Source: an uncultured Flammeovirgaceae bacterium
GTDB lineage: Bacteria; Bacteroidota; Bacteroidia; Cytophagales; Cyclobacteriaceae
Assembly (NCBI GenBank): GCA_937884755.1
Contig: CAKZYJ010000453.1
Coordinates: forward strand, 1-48,314
Length of the DNA stretch: 48,314 nucleotides
Direction: 5' to 3'
Under the pieces are notes generated by a model that was given only the letters and a program-made list of their open reading frames with translations, had not been told where the DNA came from and did no database searches. A program made the translations under genes and the position numbers. Numbering within the stretch: the stretch's first letter is position 1; each line of letters begins with the position of its first letter. Positions 9,123-18,675 of the stretch are shown one piece after another.

Positions 9123-12100
9123 TGGGATATCTGAATACATTTCGTCAACTCACTCAAGTGACCCTGCCAGCACCACCCATTGCGAATGCTGGTTCGGATA
9201 TCACCGTTGTCGATGCTGATCAAAACTCCCGTGAGCTAGTACAATTAGATGGGCAAGGCTCTACATCAGAAGCTCAGATTACAGGCTATTTGTGGACACT
9301 ACCTGATGGATTTAATACTGAACCTAACCCAATAGTGAGTCTTCCTATTGGCACCCATCAGATTCAGTTAACCGTCACCGATGCCTACGGGCAGACGGGT
9401 TCCGATACCCTCACCGTTCGGGTAGTTAGCTCGCAAAGTAACATCAGTAGCTTAGACCACCCTTACTTTGAGGTGAGCGGTTTGGCGTATCAAAGTGAAA
9501 GTGAGCTGCCTAGTATTGCTGGAAAACGCATGTTCATTGATGAAAGTAAGCTAGACTTATACCGTCAGATGCGTGTGGCTTCTAAGTACAGTACGCAGCG
9601 AGGTTGGTTAGAGAGCACAAATCAAAAGAACTTTACGGGAAAAGCGTTACGCTATGTCTTGGGTGATGGAGCTAGTTTTGGGCAAGAAGCAATCGTTGAT
9701 ATCTATAATGATTTAATGGCTCAACTAAATCCTGCTGGTGACTACGGTAGAGTAAAAAACTTTCATGAGTTGGTTTTTTCAGGCTGTTTTGTGCTTTCCG
9801 TTTGTAAAGACTTATTCCCCGTCGGTCAAATTAGCTATGATGATCTACGACTAGCCATAGAAAGAAATCTCTACGAGCACAGTAACGATCACCGATTTCC
9901 TTCATCAGTTCATTTCAATGATCGAGGGGGCTGGGCTGGGCACCAAAACACGATGATGTGGCTACATTATCTTTATTGTTTTGCTTGTTATGACTCGCAT
10001 CCTCAGTACTGGAATGAGCTGATGCAGACGCATTTTAAAACGAATGGGTTGCAAGATTCGGTTGATATAATGGCGGAGTGGCAGTTTCATAATCAAGGGA
10101 ATAGCTATGCAGGAGCAAAGACTCGAGCTTTAGTGACTATTGAATTTATGTGCCGGCAGGCCGGATTCGATAAATACTTATTTCATCCTAAGATTGCCCG
10201 GATAGCTGACGCTTGGTACTATACATTACAAAGTAACCGGCAATTACTCATTGATGGAGAAAGAAACAACAATCGTGAGTATACTCAGTATGATGGTCTT
10301 AGCGGCATCTTTGCTGCCTGCGGAATGCTCATTGATGAGCCAGGCTACAATCACCTAGACTTAACTAATTACTTTAAGTTTGACTCAGCCTTTGTAGATA
10401 TTGCTTTTCAAGGAATGGCGTTACTGTTTGAGCAGAAACGCCACGCAGTCACCAGTTTAGACCACCTACCATATGCGAAAGCGTATGGATCGCCTGGCAA
10501 CGTATATGGGATGGCGGCTCGCACCAAGCATGATATGAGTGGGGCACTCAATATTGATGACTTTCAAGTGTTTTTTAAAACCTGCCTGTTAGAAAATACT
10601 TCTCATGCTGAGAACTGCCCTGGCAATGTCCAGATCGCATTCAATGGTAAGCTTACAGGAAAAACGGGTCAGATGACCAATAATCAGTTCTCCACTCATG
10701 CTAAGCTATGGGTGAAAAATGCTGCCGGAAATAATATGCAGATTTTTGCCAGAAGCTCAGGAGATGAAATAGAACGCATTGGGGGAGCCAAGCGAGTGAC
10801 TGGCCAGGCATATACGCATGTAGGATTGGCGCAGTTAGCGACCAACCGCTATGCTGCTATTGGCTGGAATGGGCAGCTTTGGGACTATCTGTACAATGAG
10901 ATAGATATGGTGCCAGCCTACGATGGTAGGGCGGTCACTAGCCAACGGGCACATTTTGCCGGCAGATTTGAAAGCTTGAAGAATGGTACCCATCCTGGTT
11001 TTGTGGTAACCTATGACCGGATGTTTGCTAATAATGATATTGACCAGGCGGTGCTTTGGCAGCTCTATACAGCGGGTACAAAATCGGGTAACCGGGTAGT
11101 GGGTAGTGCTTCGCGAGGAAGTGGTCACCTAGCGTATTACTTTCGTACCACTTCTAGTAATTCCATTCGAGTCAACCAGACAAGAAGCTTCACGTATCGC
11201 GGCGTAAATATGGATCGGGATGCTGACAGCAATGAGATGGGTCGGTATCATGCAGCAGTAGAATTTCCGAATGCTGGAGAGAACCGATTACTGACTCAGG
11301 AAATGCATGGTAAAACATCTTCTTTTCCCAATGACTCGGAAGTAATCTTTCTAAGCACCGATAAGATGGAGGGGCTACAGTTCTTCGATCAGATTGTCAT
11401 GTTTAGTAAGGCTGGTAATTTAATTGATAGCGACACCTTCACCTTTTTAGGCAGTGGCACTTATCAAGTGACCATGATGAATATGGCTCCAGGAAACTAC
11501 GATCAGGGGACTGTCACCGAAGAAGGAGGGAATATACTTCGGTTTACAACGAATCCTGGGACAATCATCATTGAGGATTCTGGTGGGAGCAACGCCAATA
11601 ATTATTATAGAGAAAATGTTCCATTTGAATTAATTAAGCTATATGATTTTGAAGGGTTACATGGACAGACCTTTAGTAATGAGTATTACTTAGATGATAC
11701 AGAACTTCATCATCAGCATCACCCTGATATTCAGCCAACCGTATTAAACCAAGATGATGATCCGGATGTGGCCGGAGCGATCAATGGATTAGCTGTACGC
11801 TTGCATGCTGAGCGGGTGCCAGACGGAAGTCCGATTCTGGATGGACTAAATCCCAGTAACTCCAACGATCAACAGACAATTACTGAAATACGGCGTAGGT
11901 ACGCTCGTGCAGAGCTAGAGTGGTTTATTCCCAGAGGAAGCCATAGTGATCAATTTGGGCTTTTAAAAGACAATCGGCACCGCTACTTCAAAATTGGAGT
12001 AGACTATGTGTATGTATTTGGTAATAAACCTGCTTCCAATTACGAAAAAGAAATACGGAATAATGTTCCTGGTGCTAACAGTAATAGTAGTACGGGAATT

Positions 12101-12589
12101 GGACAAGATGTTTGGAATAGCATCATTGACCTAAAGCAAGATGGTAATGGTCAAAGCCGTGATGCTAGTTTTCGTATTCGGATGCAAGGGGATTATGCCA
12201 ATTTTGTCATGAATGGCAATCCTCGCCTCGATGCAAACCAAGCTGACGCCGACACCTTGCATTGGCGTGAAGGGGTTCATCTTCCTGAGTGGCACGATGG
12301 TAATTGGCATCTGTGGACAGTCCGTGCTTTGTGGCACCCTACCAACGGTCATATCTATGTTTGGTTTGACGATCGATTAGTATTTAGCCGAGTAGGGGTG
12401 TGCACATGCTTTAACGATAGTAATGTTGGGCAAGGTCCATATACTAAAGGGGGTGCCTACGATGCAGACTTTTTATCCGATGCAGACACTGGCTCCAATG
12501 TAAAAGATGTCATGTTTGATTTTATGGGAATTGGTCTTTATGACCCAGAAGGTAATGGTATTCCAAAATATAAAAATTCAGCGGCATGA
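9122..12589 (+). CDS. tail spike: PKD + heparinase II/III-like lyase + ConA-like domain
   Basis: A 1155-residue protein. Residues about 15-105 form a PKD domain (PIANAGSDITVVDA, TGYLWTLPDG, HQIQLTVTDAYG). Residues about 130-480 are an alpha-helical segment with HFNDRGGWAGHQN and FHNQGNSYAG, like the alpha/alpha toroid of polysaccharide lyases. Near residue 493, TSHAENCPGNVQIAFNG resembles the conserved His motif that opens the beta-sandwich of heparinase II/III-like lyases. From about residue 930 a ConA-like domain follows (LEWFIPRG, GNWHLWTVRALW, IYVWFDDRLVF), as in single-domain glucuronan or alginate lyases. The likely role is to degrade capsule or exopolysaccharide during adsorption. The substrate cannot be named. 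The stop overlaps the next ATG by four bases. Confidence 0.7.
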   Translation: MGYLNTFRQLTQVTLPAPPIANAGSDITVVDADQNSRELVQLDGQGSTSEAQITGYLWTLPDGFNTEPNPIVSLPIGTHQIQLTVTDAYGQTGSDTLTVRVVSSQSNISSLDHPYFEVSGLAYQSESELPSIAGKRMFIDESKLDLYRQMRVASKYSTQRGWLESTNQKNFTGKALRYVLGDGASFGQEAIVDIYNDLMAQLNPAGDYGRVKNFHELVFSGCFVLSVCKDLFPVGQISYDDLRLAIERNLYEHSNDHRFPSSVHFNDRGGWAGHQNTMMWLHYLYCFACYDSHPQYWNELMQTHFKTNGLQDSVDIMAEWQFHNQGNSYAGAKTRALVTIEFMCRQAGFDKYLFHPKIARIADAWYYTLQSNRQLLIDGERNNNREYTQYDGLSGIFAACGMLIDEPGYNHLDLTNYFKFDSAFVDIAFQGMALLFEQKRHAVTSLDHLPYAKAYGSPGNVYGMAARTKHDMSGALNIDDFQVFFKTCLLENTSHAENCPGNVQIAFNGKLTGKTGQMTNNQFSTHAKLWVKNAAGNNMQIFARSSGDEIERIGGAKRVTGQAYTHVGLAQLATNRYAAIGWNGQLWDYLYNEIDMVPAYDGRAVTSQRAHFAGRFESLKNGTHPGFVVTYDRMFANNDIDQAVLWQLYTAGTKSGNRVVGSASRGSGHLAYYFRTTSSNSIRVNQTRSFTYRGVNMDRDADSNEMGRYHAAVEFPNAGENRLLTQEMHGKTSSFPNDSEVIFLSTDKMEGLQFFDQIVMFSKAGNLIDSDTFTFLGSGTYQVTMMNMAPGNYDQGTVTEEGGNILRFTTNPGTIIIEDSGGSNANNYYRENVPFELIKLYDFEGLHGQTFSNEYYLDDTELHHQHHPDIQPTVLNQDDDPDVAGAINGLAVRLHAERVPDGSPILDGLNPSNSNDQQTITEIRRRYARAELEWFIPRGSHSDQFGLLKDNRHRYFKIGVDYVYVFGNKPASNYEKEIRNNVPGANSNSSTGIGQDVWNSIIDLKQDGNGQSRDASFRIRMQGDYANFVMNGNPRLDANQADADTLHWREGVHLPEWHDGNWHLWTVRALWHPTNGHIYVWFDDRLVFSRVGVCTCFNDSNVGQGPYTKGGAYDADFLSDADTGSNVKDVMFDFMGIGLYDPEGNGIPKYKNSAA

Positions 12590-13212
12590 AATATACCCAA
12601 TACATAGTAGACTTCGTAAAATTCCTTCAAGGTAAAGGATTGACTCGAGGGGCCACGCCTGAACAGGTGTGCGATGCGCTTCATACTGCCCAGCTTGATT
12701 TGTACGAAACCTATCTTTCTGAGCTCGAGAAAAACCGATTAGTACGCAAGTACTTAGAACCCTTTTTGAAAAGCGACAAACTTGAGAAAGAAGGAGATGG
12801 TATGTTTCCACTTCCTGAGTATGCACTTCATGCCCGAGTGGAGAACGCTGTTGGTAGACGAGTAGAGATTATCAGTGAAGGGCAGTGGTCACACCGAATA
12901 GATAATACCGTTACTGGTCCCTCTGAGCGTTATCCAATTGGAAGAATAGAGTCAGGAAAAATGAAAGTGCTACCCGACACAGAAATTGTAAATTTTTACT
13001 ACTACAAACCACTTGTTAAACCACACTACCATTACGAATATATTGGTTCTAAGCTTGAGTACAGAGAGGATAAAACAATTGATATTGACTGGACTGATAT
13101 CATTGTACCCAAGCTGACCGCGGCTACCCTGAAGATACTGCAAATCCCCTTACGAGAGGAGCTACAAGTAGAATTTGGCTTAGAACCTAAACGAACCGCT
13201 ATTACTGAATAA
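12586..13212 (+). CDS. ring/connector structural protein candidate
   Basis: A 208-residue protein that starts inside the stop of the spike gene and ends 2 bases before the next gene. It has an N-terminal helical part (KYTQYIVDFVKFLQGKG, Leu/Glu-rich up to residue 65), then a beta-rich middle. The C-terminal phrase IDIDWTDIIVPKLTAATLKI is typical in form of ring or neck proteins from Bacteroidota podoviruses. Together with the next two genes it lies just before the nozzle protein, the place of head-to-tail connector genes. The assignment rests mainly on gene order and overall form, not on a named domain. Confidence 0.5.
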   Translation: MKYTQYIVDFVKFLQGKGLTRGATPEQVCDALHTAQLDLYETYLSELEKNRLVRKYLEPFLKSDKLEKEGDGMFPLPEYALHARVENAVGRRVEIISEGQWSHRIDNTVTGPSERYPIGRIESGKMKVLPDTEIVNFYYYKPLVKPHYHYEYIGSKLEYREDKTIDIDWTDIIVPKLTAATLKILQIPLREELQVEFGLEPKRTAITE

Positions 13213-13214
13213 CT

Positions 13215-13865
13215 ATGACACTACAGCAACTTACCGATTTACTGATTGAAAAAATCTCAGGGGGAAAGCTGAATGAAGACTTTCGCCATCATCCCAATGA
13301 GATTATGATGCGTATTCAGCTTGCCGTTCCTATGCTATTGCGCCAGCAGTGGTTTGAGGACTATAAGGTAGGAGATGGTAAGATCGAGCGAGGCTATATT
13401 CAAGTGTATGAAAACCTGGAGATAAAGTCCAGTGACCACGGTTCACGCAAAAAGTTGTTTGTAGACCTTCCGAGTGAATGGGTGGCACTACCTGGGCAAC
13501 GAGGGATTGGCAATGTTTACTTCAGCCATACAGTCTCAAGAAGCTTAGAAGATTATTTTATGTTTCGTGGCGACCCAGCTTCTACTATTGACTTAGAAGC
13601 TACTAATAAGCGGTTTAGTGGCAGGCATAGCTACACAGTAGAAGGACAGAGACTCGTACTAGACCAAGAAGGTATCAATATAAAAAAGCACAAGATTACC
13701 GCAGAGCTGATGGTTGGAGTCCCTAGTACGATTCAACCCAATGATCCACTACCGCTTACCCGAGATATTCAAGAAAAGGTGTTGGTATATCTGTATAATG
13801 AATATGTTCCGGCAGCACCTTCTGATAAAGTATTGGATGACAGAGATATTAATAGCGTGAACTAA
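13215..13865 (+). CDS. ring/tail-tube protein candidate (T7 gp11-like position)
   Basis: A 216-residue mixed alpha/beta protein. The N-terminal helix (LQQLTDLLIEKISGGKLNED) is followed by beta strands (KKLFVDLPSEWVALPG, YTVEGQRLVLDQEG) and a C-terminal helix (IQEKVLVYLYNEYVP). Length and position before the large nozzle gene match T7 tail tubular protein A or the ring proteins of crAss-like phages. It is tightly packed with its neighbours (2 and 5 bases), as expected for a stoichiometric assembly unit. The function is inferred from order and shape; sequence similarity to T7 gp11 is not evident by eye. Confidence 0.5.
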   Translation: MTLQQLTDLLIEKISGGKLNEDFRHHPNEIMMRIQLAVPMLLRQQWFEDYKVGDGKIERGYIQVYENLEIKSSDHGSRKKLFVDLPSEWVALPGQRGIGNVYFSHTVSRSLEDYFMFRGDPASTIDLEATNKRFSGRHSYTVEGQRLVLDQEGINIKKHKITAELMVGVPSTIQPNDPLPLTRDIQEKVLVYLYNEYVPAAPSDKVLDDRDINSVN

Positions 13866-13870
13866 AAGGT

Positions 13871-14152
13871 ATGTATAAATTAAGCTATATCACCCAAAAC
13901 GCATTACAGCGGTGCCGAGTTGACGAGAAGGAGTTTCATGTGATGCTTCAACTAGTCATCTGGGGCTACCGGGAGTATTTTATGGATTACGGAAAAACGG
14001 TGCGTATCGCTGAGCTATCGATTGATAACTTTAGTGAGGCGGCATGCCCGGAGGACATGGTGAATTGGACGAGTCTATATTACCAAACTGAGAAAGGGGC
14101 CAAGTACACCTTTGTCCAAGACGATTCCATTGCTTTACCCAATGACGATTAA
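13871..14152 (+). CDS. connector protein, N-terminal piece (in-frame TAA at 14150)
   Basis: A 93-residue frame beginning MYKLSYITQNALQRC. It has a helical start and the phrase VIWGYREYFMDYG, usual in form for small head-tail connector proteins. The TAA at 14150-14152 is followed in the same frame by 25 sense codons (HRTVPRCIKEAKTELSSNL and so on), then by the GTG counted as the start of the frame at 14228, through to 14605. The whole, 13871-14605, would be about 244 residues, a normal size for such a protein. I read it as one gene interrupted by a nonsense codon. An alternative is two small genes, but no ATG lies between them. Confidence 0.65.
   Translation: MYKLSYITQNALQRCRVDEKEFHVMLQLVIWGYREYFMDYGKTVRIAELSIDNFSEAACPEDMVNWTSLYYQTEKGAKYTFVQDDSIALPNDD
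14150..14152 (+). other. in-frame TAA splitting the connector gene
   Basis: The codon follows GAC GAT and precedes CAC CGT. The frames at 13871 and 14228 share the same phase (position 2 modulo 3) and the 75 bases between stop and next possible start contain no other stop. Confidence 0.8.
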
Positions 14153-14227
14153 CACCGTACAGTTCCACGGTGTATAAAAGAGGCGAAGACAGAGCTATCA
14201 AGTAACTTAGAACAACATTACGGGAAG

Positions 14228-14605
14228 GTGGGAAGGTATTTTCAGCATGGAGTTCTTAAGCAAGTAAAGCTTAATACTCAGACGGATCTGTTTCGCTACG
14301 ACCGAACGCGCAATAAGTTTGTCTTCCGGCAGCTCTCAGACCCAGGGAAGATGATCTTTGTAGAATACATCACCGACGGGCTTCGCGAAGACGACGAAGC
14401 TCTAGTACATCCCTATGCGCTAGAGCCATTGCTACGCTATGCGGTGCTGGAGTACAGGAAAAGCCGCCCAAGAAAATATACCAACTTTGATGTTCGGGTT
14501 GCCCAAGAAGACTATGATAAGGCTATGGAGCATCTACGGAGCAGAAATCTCAAGATCAGCTTTAAGCGAATCTCTCGATTAATAATTCAATCCAGAACCT
14601 ATTAA
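14228..14605 (+). CDS. connector protein, C-terminal piece
   Basis: A 125-residue frame from GTG 14228, although the frame is open from 14153, directly after the TAA that ends the 13871 frame. It contains FRYDRTRNKFVFRQL and MIFVEYITDGL, then a Tyr- and Arg-rich helical end (ALEPLLRYAVLEYRKSRPRKY). Structural proteins of Bacteroidota phages often end with this kind of helix after a strand of the form FVEYI. If the upstream stop is not read through, this part would need internal initiation at a GTG with no visible ribosome-binding sequence. The next gene begins 1 base after its stop. Confidence 0.65.
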   Translation: MGRYFQHGVLKQVKLNTQTDLFRYDRTRNKFVFRQLSDPGKMIFVEYITDGLREDDEALVHPYALEPLLRYAVLEYRKSRPRKYTNFDVRVAQEDYDKAMEHLRSRNLKISFKRISRLIIQSRTY

Positions 14606-14606
14606 T

Positions 14607-17600
14607 ATGCCTCAGTCAGCCAGTTATATTCCTCGTGCGCTCAACTTAGATATAGATATTGCTACATTACAGCCAGGTGAGTATACCTTCTTATTGAATG
14701 GTAGAACGGTATCGGCTGAAAAGAAAGGTAGCAAGGAAGATGTTCGGGGTAATCGCATTGAGTCTGCTTTTACAGGGGTTATTCAACGCATTCCTAACAA
14801 AAAGGGGAATGTGGCAGGGATGATTCGTTACGGAAGAACCCTTACGGTGTTGTATAATGGCCCGGATGGACTCGATGGCATTTACCAGTACTCAGAACAG
14901 GATGACGACTGGACAAGGATTAGCGAAGATGAAGTGTTTGGCTTTGGGAATAAGGTGTATCATGCCGCAATCATTGGCGATCAGTTGATATACAGCGTTC
15001 CGTTTATTGGGGAAATCCGGCGGATAGACTTCTCCATTTTTAACCGAGAGTTCCAAATCACTGAGCCTATGCTTCGCCTTCAGCGTCGGCCTCCGCATGA
15101 GCCAGTCGTGGTTGGTGGCGAAGTAAGAAATAGTCAAGTCAATGGTAACCGGGTAAACCGAGATACCTATCAATTTGCTTACCGCTATGTATATGAGGAT
15201 GACTCTCTTTCTGTTTTTTCCCCTTGGTCAACGCCCCATTTAGCCAGTACTAGTCCAAGTGATAGTGACTCACTCAACGAACTCAATCTTTACGTAGATG
15301 TACCCGAGGATACCCATCAGGTCGTAAAAGCTGTAGAGATTGCCTTTCGCAAAAACGATGACACCCAAGGGTATTTAGTGAATCGGTTTGATGTAGTGCG
15401 CTCAGGCATTACAACGATAGGGTTTACCGCTACTGAGAATACGACTCCGCTGCCCGATGATGAATGGCTTACCCTATTTCATAATGTACCCAAAGCCCAT
15501 ACCCTCACCGTCAGCAAGAATCACCTATTACTAGGCAACTTAGAATTTGGCTTAACAACGAACGGTACGAGTCTACGACTGGATATAGAAAAGAAGTTAG
15601 TCCGAGATAATGAATTTATTGAGCGGCACGGAAGTATGAAGCGGGTAGGGGTCGTGATGATCGCTGAAAATGGCTATATGTCAGGAGTACAAGCCGATGA
15701 ACTGTTTACCACGGCCTATCAGCAAGTACTACCACTTTCTACTGGAGAAATTCCAATAGGTTGGAACAAGCATTTTAAGCAGCGCATGAACGTTACGGTG
15801 ACAGGTAGACTTCCTTCCTGGGTGCGTTACCTGCAACTTGCTGTCACTGAAGACCTAGCTACTTCTATTTACTGTCAGGTGCCTGTGATCTATTACTTCT
15901 ATGTGGCCGATGCTCCAGCTGATGAAAATTTTACTCCCGAAGTAACGAGAAGCCGAATAGAAGGAAAGCAGTTTCTCACCTATAAACCTACGAGCCGAGG
16001 GGATTTCAGCTATTTGTATTTACAGGTACCCGATAATATCCCTATTGAGCCTGATGGACAGATGTACGTGCGGTTATTAGATTTGATTGGGCAAAAAGTA
16101 CATGAAGAGCCTGTTTTAGCGGTAGTAGGTAATATGGTGGTAGTCAATGACTTCGGTATCACCAACTTTTCGAATTTACCACCAAAGCTTTTTGTTGAGT
16201 TTTATAAGCGAAGAGAAGAAGTAAGTGATACATTTTATCTAACCGGTAAGCGGGTACCTGTGGCGGGTAATCCAGTGAATGTAACGATTGAACTCCCTGG
16301 ACAAGACCATATGATTCCTATTTTTGATACAGGAGAAAACAACCTAGATCGCTACTGGAAATTTGATCAGAAAGTCAAAGACTATAATGCTGATAATTTC
16401 CCTGGTTACATCAATTGGTCACACCAAGGCAACTGGGTGTACTCTCCTAGTCCGACGTATCACACCAAACTAGACAGCTCTGAGGTGACATTAGAAAGCA
16501 AGTTGCAGCGCATTGAAATATCGAAGAAGCAAACAGGCTGGTTTATCTTCAAGAAAACCAAGACCGAAGCAACACCAGTATATCAGACTCAATTTAAATC
16601 TAACCGCGGCTACACACTAGATTATACCAAGACGGCTTCCGGTTTAGGATTACCGGTAGTGAAAATTGATGGGAGTGGCGTAGTGGACCTACCTGCGGGA
16701 ATTGCCTACACCGATGTACTCAGAGAAGATAGCACCATCAATAATCTGGGAGTTATTCCGGTGGCTAATCTATACTTGCTCTCCGAAGATCGGGGCAGAA
16801 TTGTGAAGATGGTTACCGTACAAGAGGTGGTGCTATGCCTTCATGAGCACAATGTCTCTACGCTCTATATTGGCAATGGTCAAGTAGAATTTAAAGATGT
16901 GTCCCTACTAGCCAAAACTGAGAATGTGATTGGGGATGATCGGCCTTTGCGGGGAGATTATGGTTGCCAGCATGAAGAGAGTGTGGATGAACTGGATGGG
17001 CAGGTTTTTTGGTATGATGACCACCGGGGGGCTGTTCTGCGCTACACTACCGAAGGTATTTATCCAGTGAGCAATAATGGATTATACTTTCACTTCCTGA
17101 AAAAGACCGGGAAATACGCGAAGACTTCAGTGTATGGAGTCATTGACCCTAAGCATAAGCAGTATATCATCACCTTTCCAACAGTAGCACTCAAGGGGGA
17201 AGATGATCTAGCGGCCGAAACACTTGTGTTTGATATCCAAAGTGAACGCTGGGAAGGATGGCAAGAGTGGACGAAGGACGACATCACCCAACCCGTGGGC
17301 TACCGAACACAGACGATGGCTGCCTATGTGGGTTCTCAGCTTTTTGTGGCGATGCAGGATCAGCTTTGGAGGCATAATACAGGAGAGTATTTGAATTTCT
17401 TTGGGAAAGAGCGAGAAAGCATTCTGCGTATTCCCATGTCACCTGAACCTAACCTGGTAAAAGACTTCCTAGCTGTTCATATTCACGCCGATAGCTTAGG
17501 GGCGATCGCTTCAGGTGAGACAGTCTTACTAAAGTTTACGACCAACTTAGGCCAAGAAAGCTATTTACCTTATCATCTACTTGAACTAGAAGAGGGTGTG

Positions 17601-17798
17601 TATAAAGCGGAGGTGATGCGCGACATAAAAACTCCTGGTTATGAAAATCAACCTGTTCAAGCGTTGTATGAAGGGCAGGTATTGAAAGGGGAGGTGATGG
17701 AGGTTGAGTTGATTAGTAGAGGAGAGACAGGTCAGGAAGAATCCAGTCGCCTCAGAAGAATTAGCATGTTATTTATTCCGAGTCCAATAAACATTTAA
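14607..17798 (+). CDS. large tail nozzle/hub (muzzle-like) protein
   Basis: A 1063-residue beta-rich protein without signal peptide. It begins with a segment setting out a surface loop (LQPGEYTFLLNGRTVSAEKKGSK) and has repeated blade-like strands (IYQYSEQDDDWTRIS, ETLVFDIQSERWEGWQEW, QVFWYDDHRGAVLRY) that suggest a beta-propeller. This matches the architecture of podovirus nozzle proteins (T7 gp12, P22 gp10, crAss-like muzzle), although it is longer than T7 gp12. It lies after the ring-protein candidates and before the ejection proteins, the same order as T7 genes 11, 12, 14, 15 and 16. The role is inferred from fold pattern and order together. Confidence 0.65.
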   Translation: MPQSASYIPRALNLDIDIATLQPGEYTFLLNGRTVSAEKKGSKEDVRGNRIESAFTGVIQRIPNKKGNVAGMIRYGRTLTVLYNGPDGLDGIYQYSEQDDDWTRISEDEVFGFGNKVYHAAIIGDQLIYSVPFIGEIRRIDFSIFNREFQITEPMLRLQRRPPHEPVVVGGEVRNSQVNGNRVNRDTYQFAYRYVYEDDSLSVFSPWSTPHLASTSPSDSDSLNELNLYVDVPEDTHQVVKAVEIAFRKNDDTQGYLVNRFDVVRSGITTIGFTATENTTPLPDDEWLTLFHNVPKAHTLTVSKNHLLLGNLEFGLTTNGTSLRLDIEKKLVRDNEFIERHGSMKRVGVVMIAENGYMSGVQADELFTTAYQQVLPLSTGEIPIGWNKHFKQRMNVTVTGRLPSWVRYLQLAVTEDLATSIYCQVPVIYYFYVADAPADENFTPEVTRSRIEGKQFLTYKPTSRGDFSYLYLQVPDNIPIEPDGQMYVRLLDLIGQKVHEEPVLAVVGNMVVVNDFGITNFSNLPPKLFVEFYKRREEVSDTFYLTGKRVPVAGNPVNVTIELPGQDHMIPIFDTGENNLDRYWKFDQKVKDYNADNFPGYINWSHQGNWVYSPSPTYHTKLDSSEVTLESKLQRIEISKKQTGWFIFKKTKTEATPVYQTQFKSNRGYTLDYTKTASGLGLPVVKIDGSGVVDLPAGIAYTDVLREDSTINNLGVIPVANLYLLSEDRGRIVKMVTVQEVVLCLHEHNVSTLYIGNGQVEFKDVSLLAKTENVIGDDRPLRGDYGCQHEESVDELDGQVFWYDDHRGAVLRYTTEGIYPVSNNGLYFHFLKKTGKYAKTSVYGVIDPKHKQYIITFPTVALKGEDDLAAETLVFDIQSERWEGWQEWTKDDITQPVGYRTQTMAAYVGSQLFVAMQDQLWRHNTGEYLNFFGKERESILRIPMSPEPNLVKDFLAVHIHADSLGAIASGETVLLKFTTNLGQESYLPYHLLELEEGVYKAEVMRDIKTPGYENQPVQALYEGQVLKGEVMEVELISRGETGQEESSRLRRISMLFIPSPINI

Positions 17799-17802
17799 AG
17801 TT

Positions 17803-18669
17803 ATGCCTTTACCTATTGCCGCCATCATAGGAGCTGTTCAACTGGGTTCAGCCGTGGTGAACACCATTAGCTCAGCAAGGATGGCCAAGAAACAAGAGAA
17901 GGAAGCCCGCAACCTAGCTAGACAAGGCCCAGATCCTTTACCTGCTTCTATCCGGGAAGCGTTAGGGAAAGCCCGTATTCAAGCATCCGAGGTAGTAAGT
18001 TCCGGTTTCACCGCTGAGAAGTCTGTCTTGGATGGAGAAGCAGCTACTGCGACCAAAGCAGCTACCCGAAACTCTCGCAATAGCGCGGAAGCTGCTGCGA
18101 TTGCTGCTCAAATTCATGGTCAGAAAGGAAGGCAAATGAATCGGTTGCTCTCCCGAGAGGATCGCCGTCGGGAACGCTCCCAAGACCGTCTAGCCAGTTT
18201 GCTGACCACGGCCGGGCAGTTTGAGCAGCAGAACAATTTTGCTCTTCAGCAGCAAGTAGCAGGCTTACTTGGGGCAAGTGATCAGAACAGAAGTGATGCA
18301 AGAAACTACCTACCTAATACAATTGCTGGTATGGACATTGAAGGGATTGCTGGAGATGTAGCAGGAATGGGTGGTGGAAGAAATCGCAGATCCGTAGCTA
18401 GTAATCCAGGGGTGGCCGCTCAGGTAGCAAAAGTCAATGGCAGTGGCGTAGCAGGTGGCGTAATGAGTGCGCCGTCCATGCAAGCGTATGCCCCTAATGC
18501 CCGAGTCGCTGGTGCTGAAACAGCTTCAGTAGGTGGTTTACCCGAAGTACCATATACTACGCTAGATAAGCGAATGCAACGAGCCTACATTGACTCATTT
18601 GATGCTAATAATGATGCTTCTTTACAAGTGGTTCGTGGTAAGAATGGTGATATTCCAGTTATTAATTAA
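17803..18669 (+). CDS. internal virion/ejection protein, T7 gp14-like
   Basis: A 288-residue protein with an N-terminal hydrophobic Gly/Ala segment (PIAAIIGAVQLGSAVV, residues 4-19), then a basic, Gln/Ala/Arg-rich helical region (to about residue 160) and a Gly/Ala-rich tail. A short membrane-active N-terminus followed by coiled coil, placed just before two larger ejection-protein candidates, is the plan of gp14-type proteins. In T7 that protein forms the outer-membrane part of the ejection channel. The gene starts 4 bases after the nozzle gene. Direct sequence similarity to T7 gp14 is not visible; the call rests on plan, size and gene order. Confidence 0.6.
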   Translation: MPLPIAAIIGAVQLGSAVVNTISSARMAKKQEKEARNLARQGPDPLPASIREALGKARIQASEVVSSGFTAEKSVLDGEAATATKAATRNSRNSAEAAAIAAQIHGQKGRQMNRLLSREDRRRERSQDRLASLLTTAGQFEQQNNFALQQQVAGLLGASDQNRSDARNYLPNTIAGMDIEGIAGDVAGMGGGRNRRSVASNPGVAAQVAKVNGSGVAGGVMSAPSMQAYAPNARVAGAETASVGGLPEVPYTTLDKRMQRAYIDSFDANNDASLQVVRGKNGDIPVIN

Positions 18670-18675
18670 AAAAAT

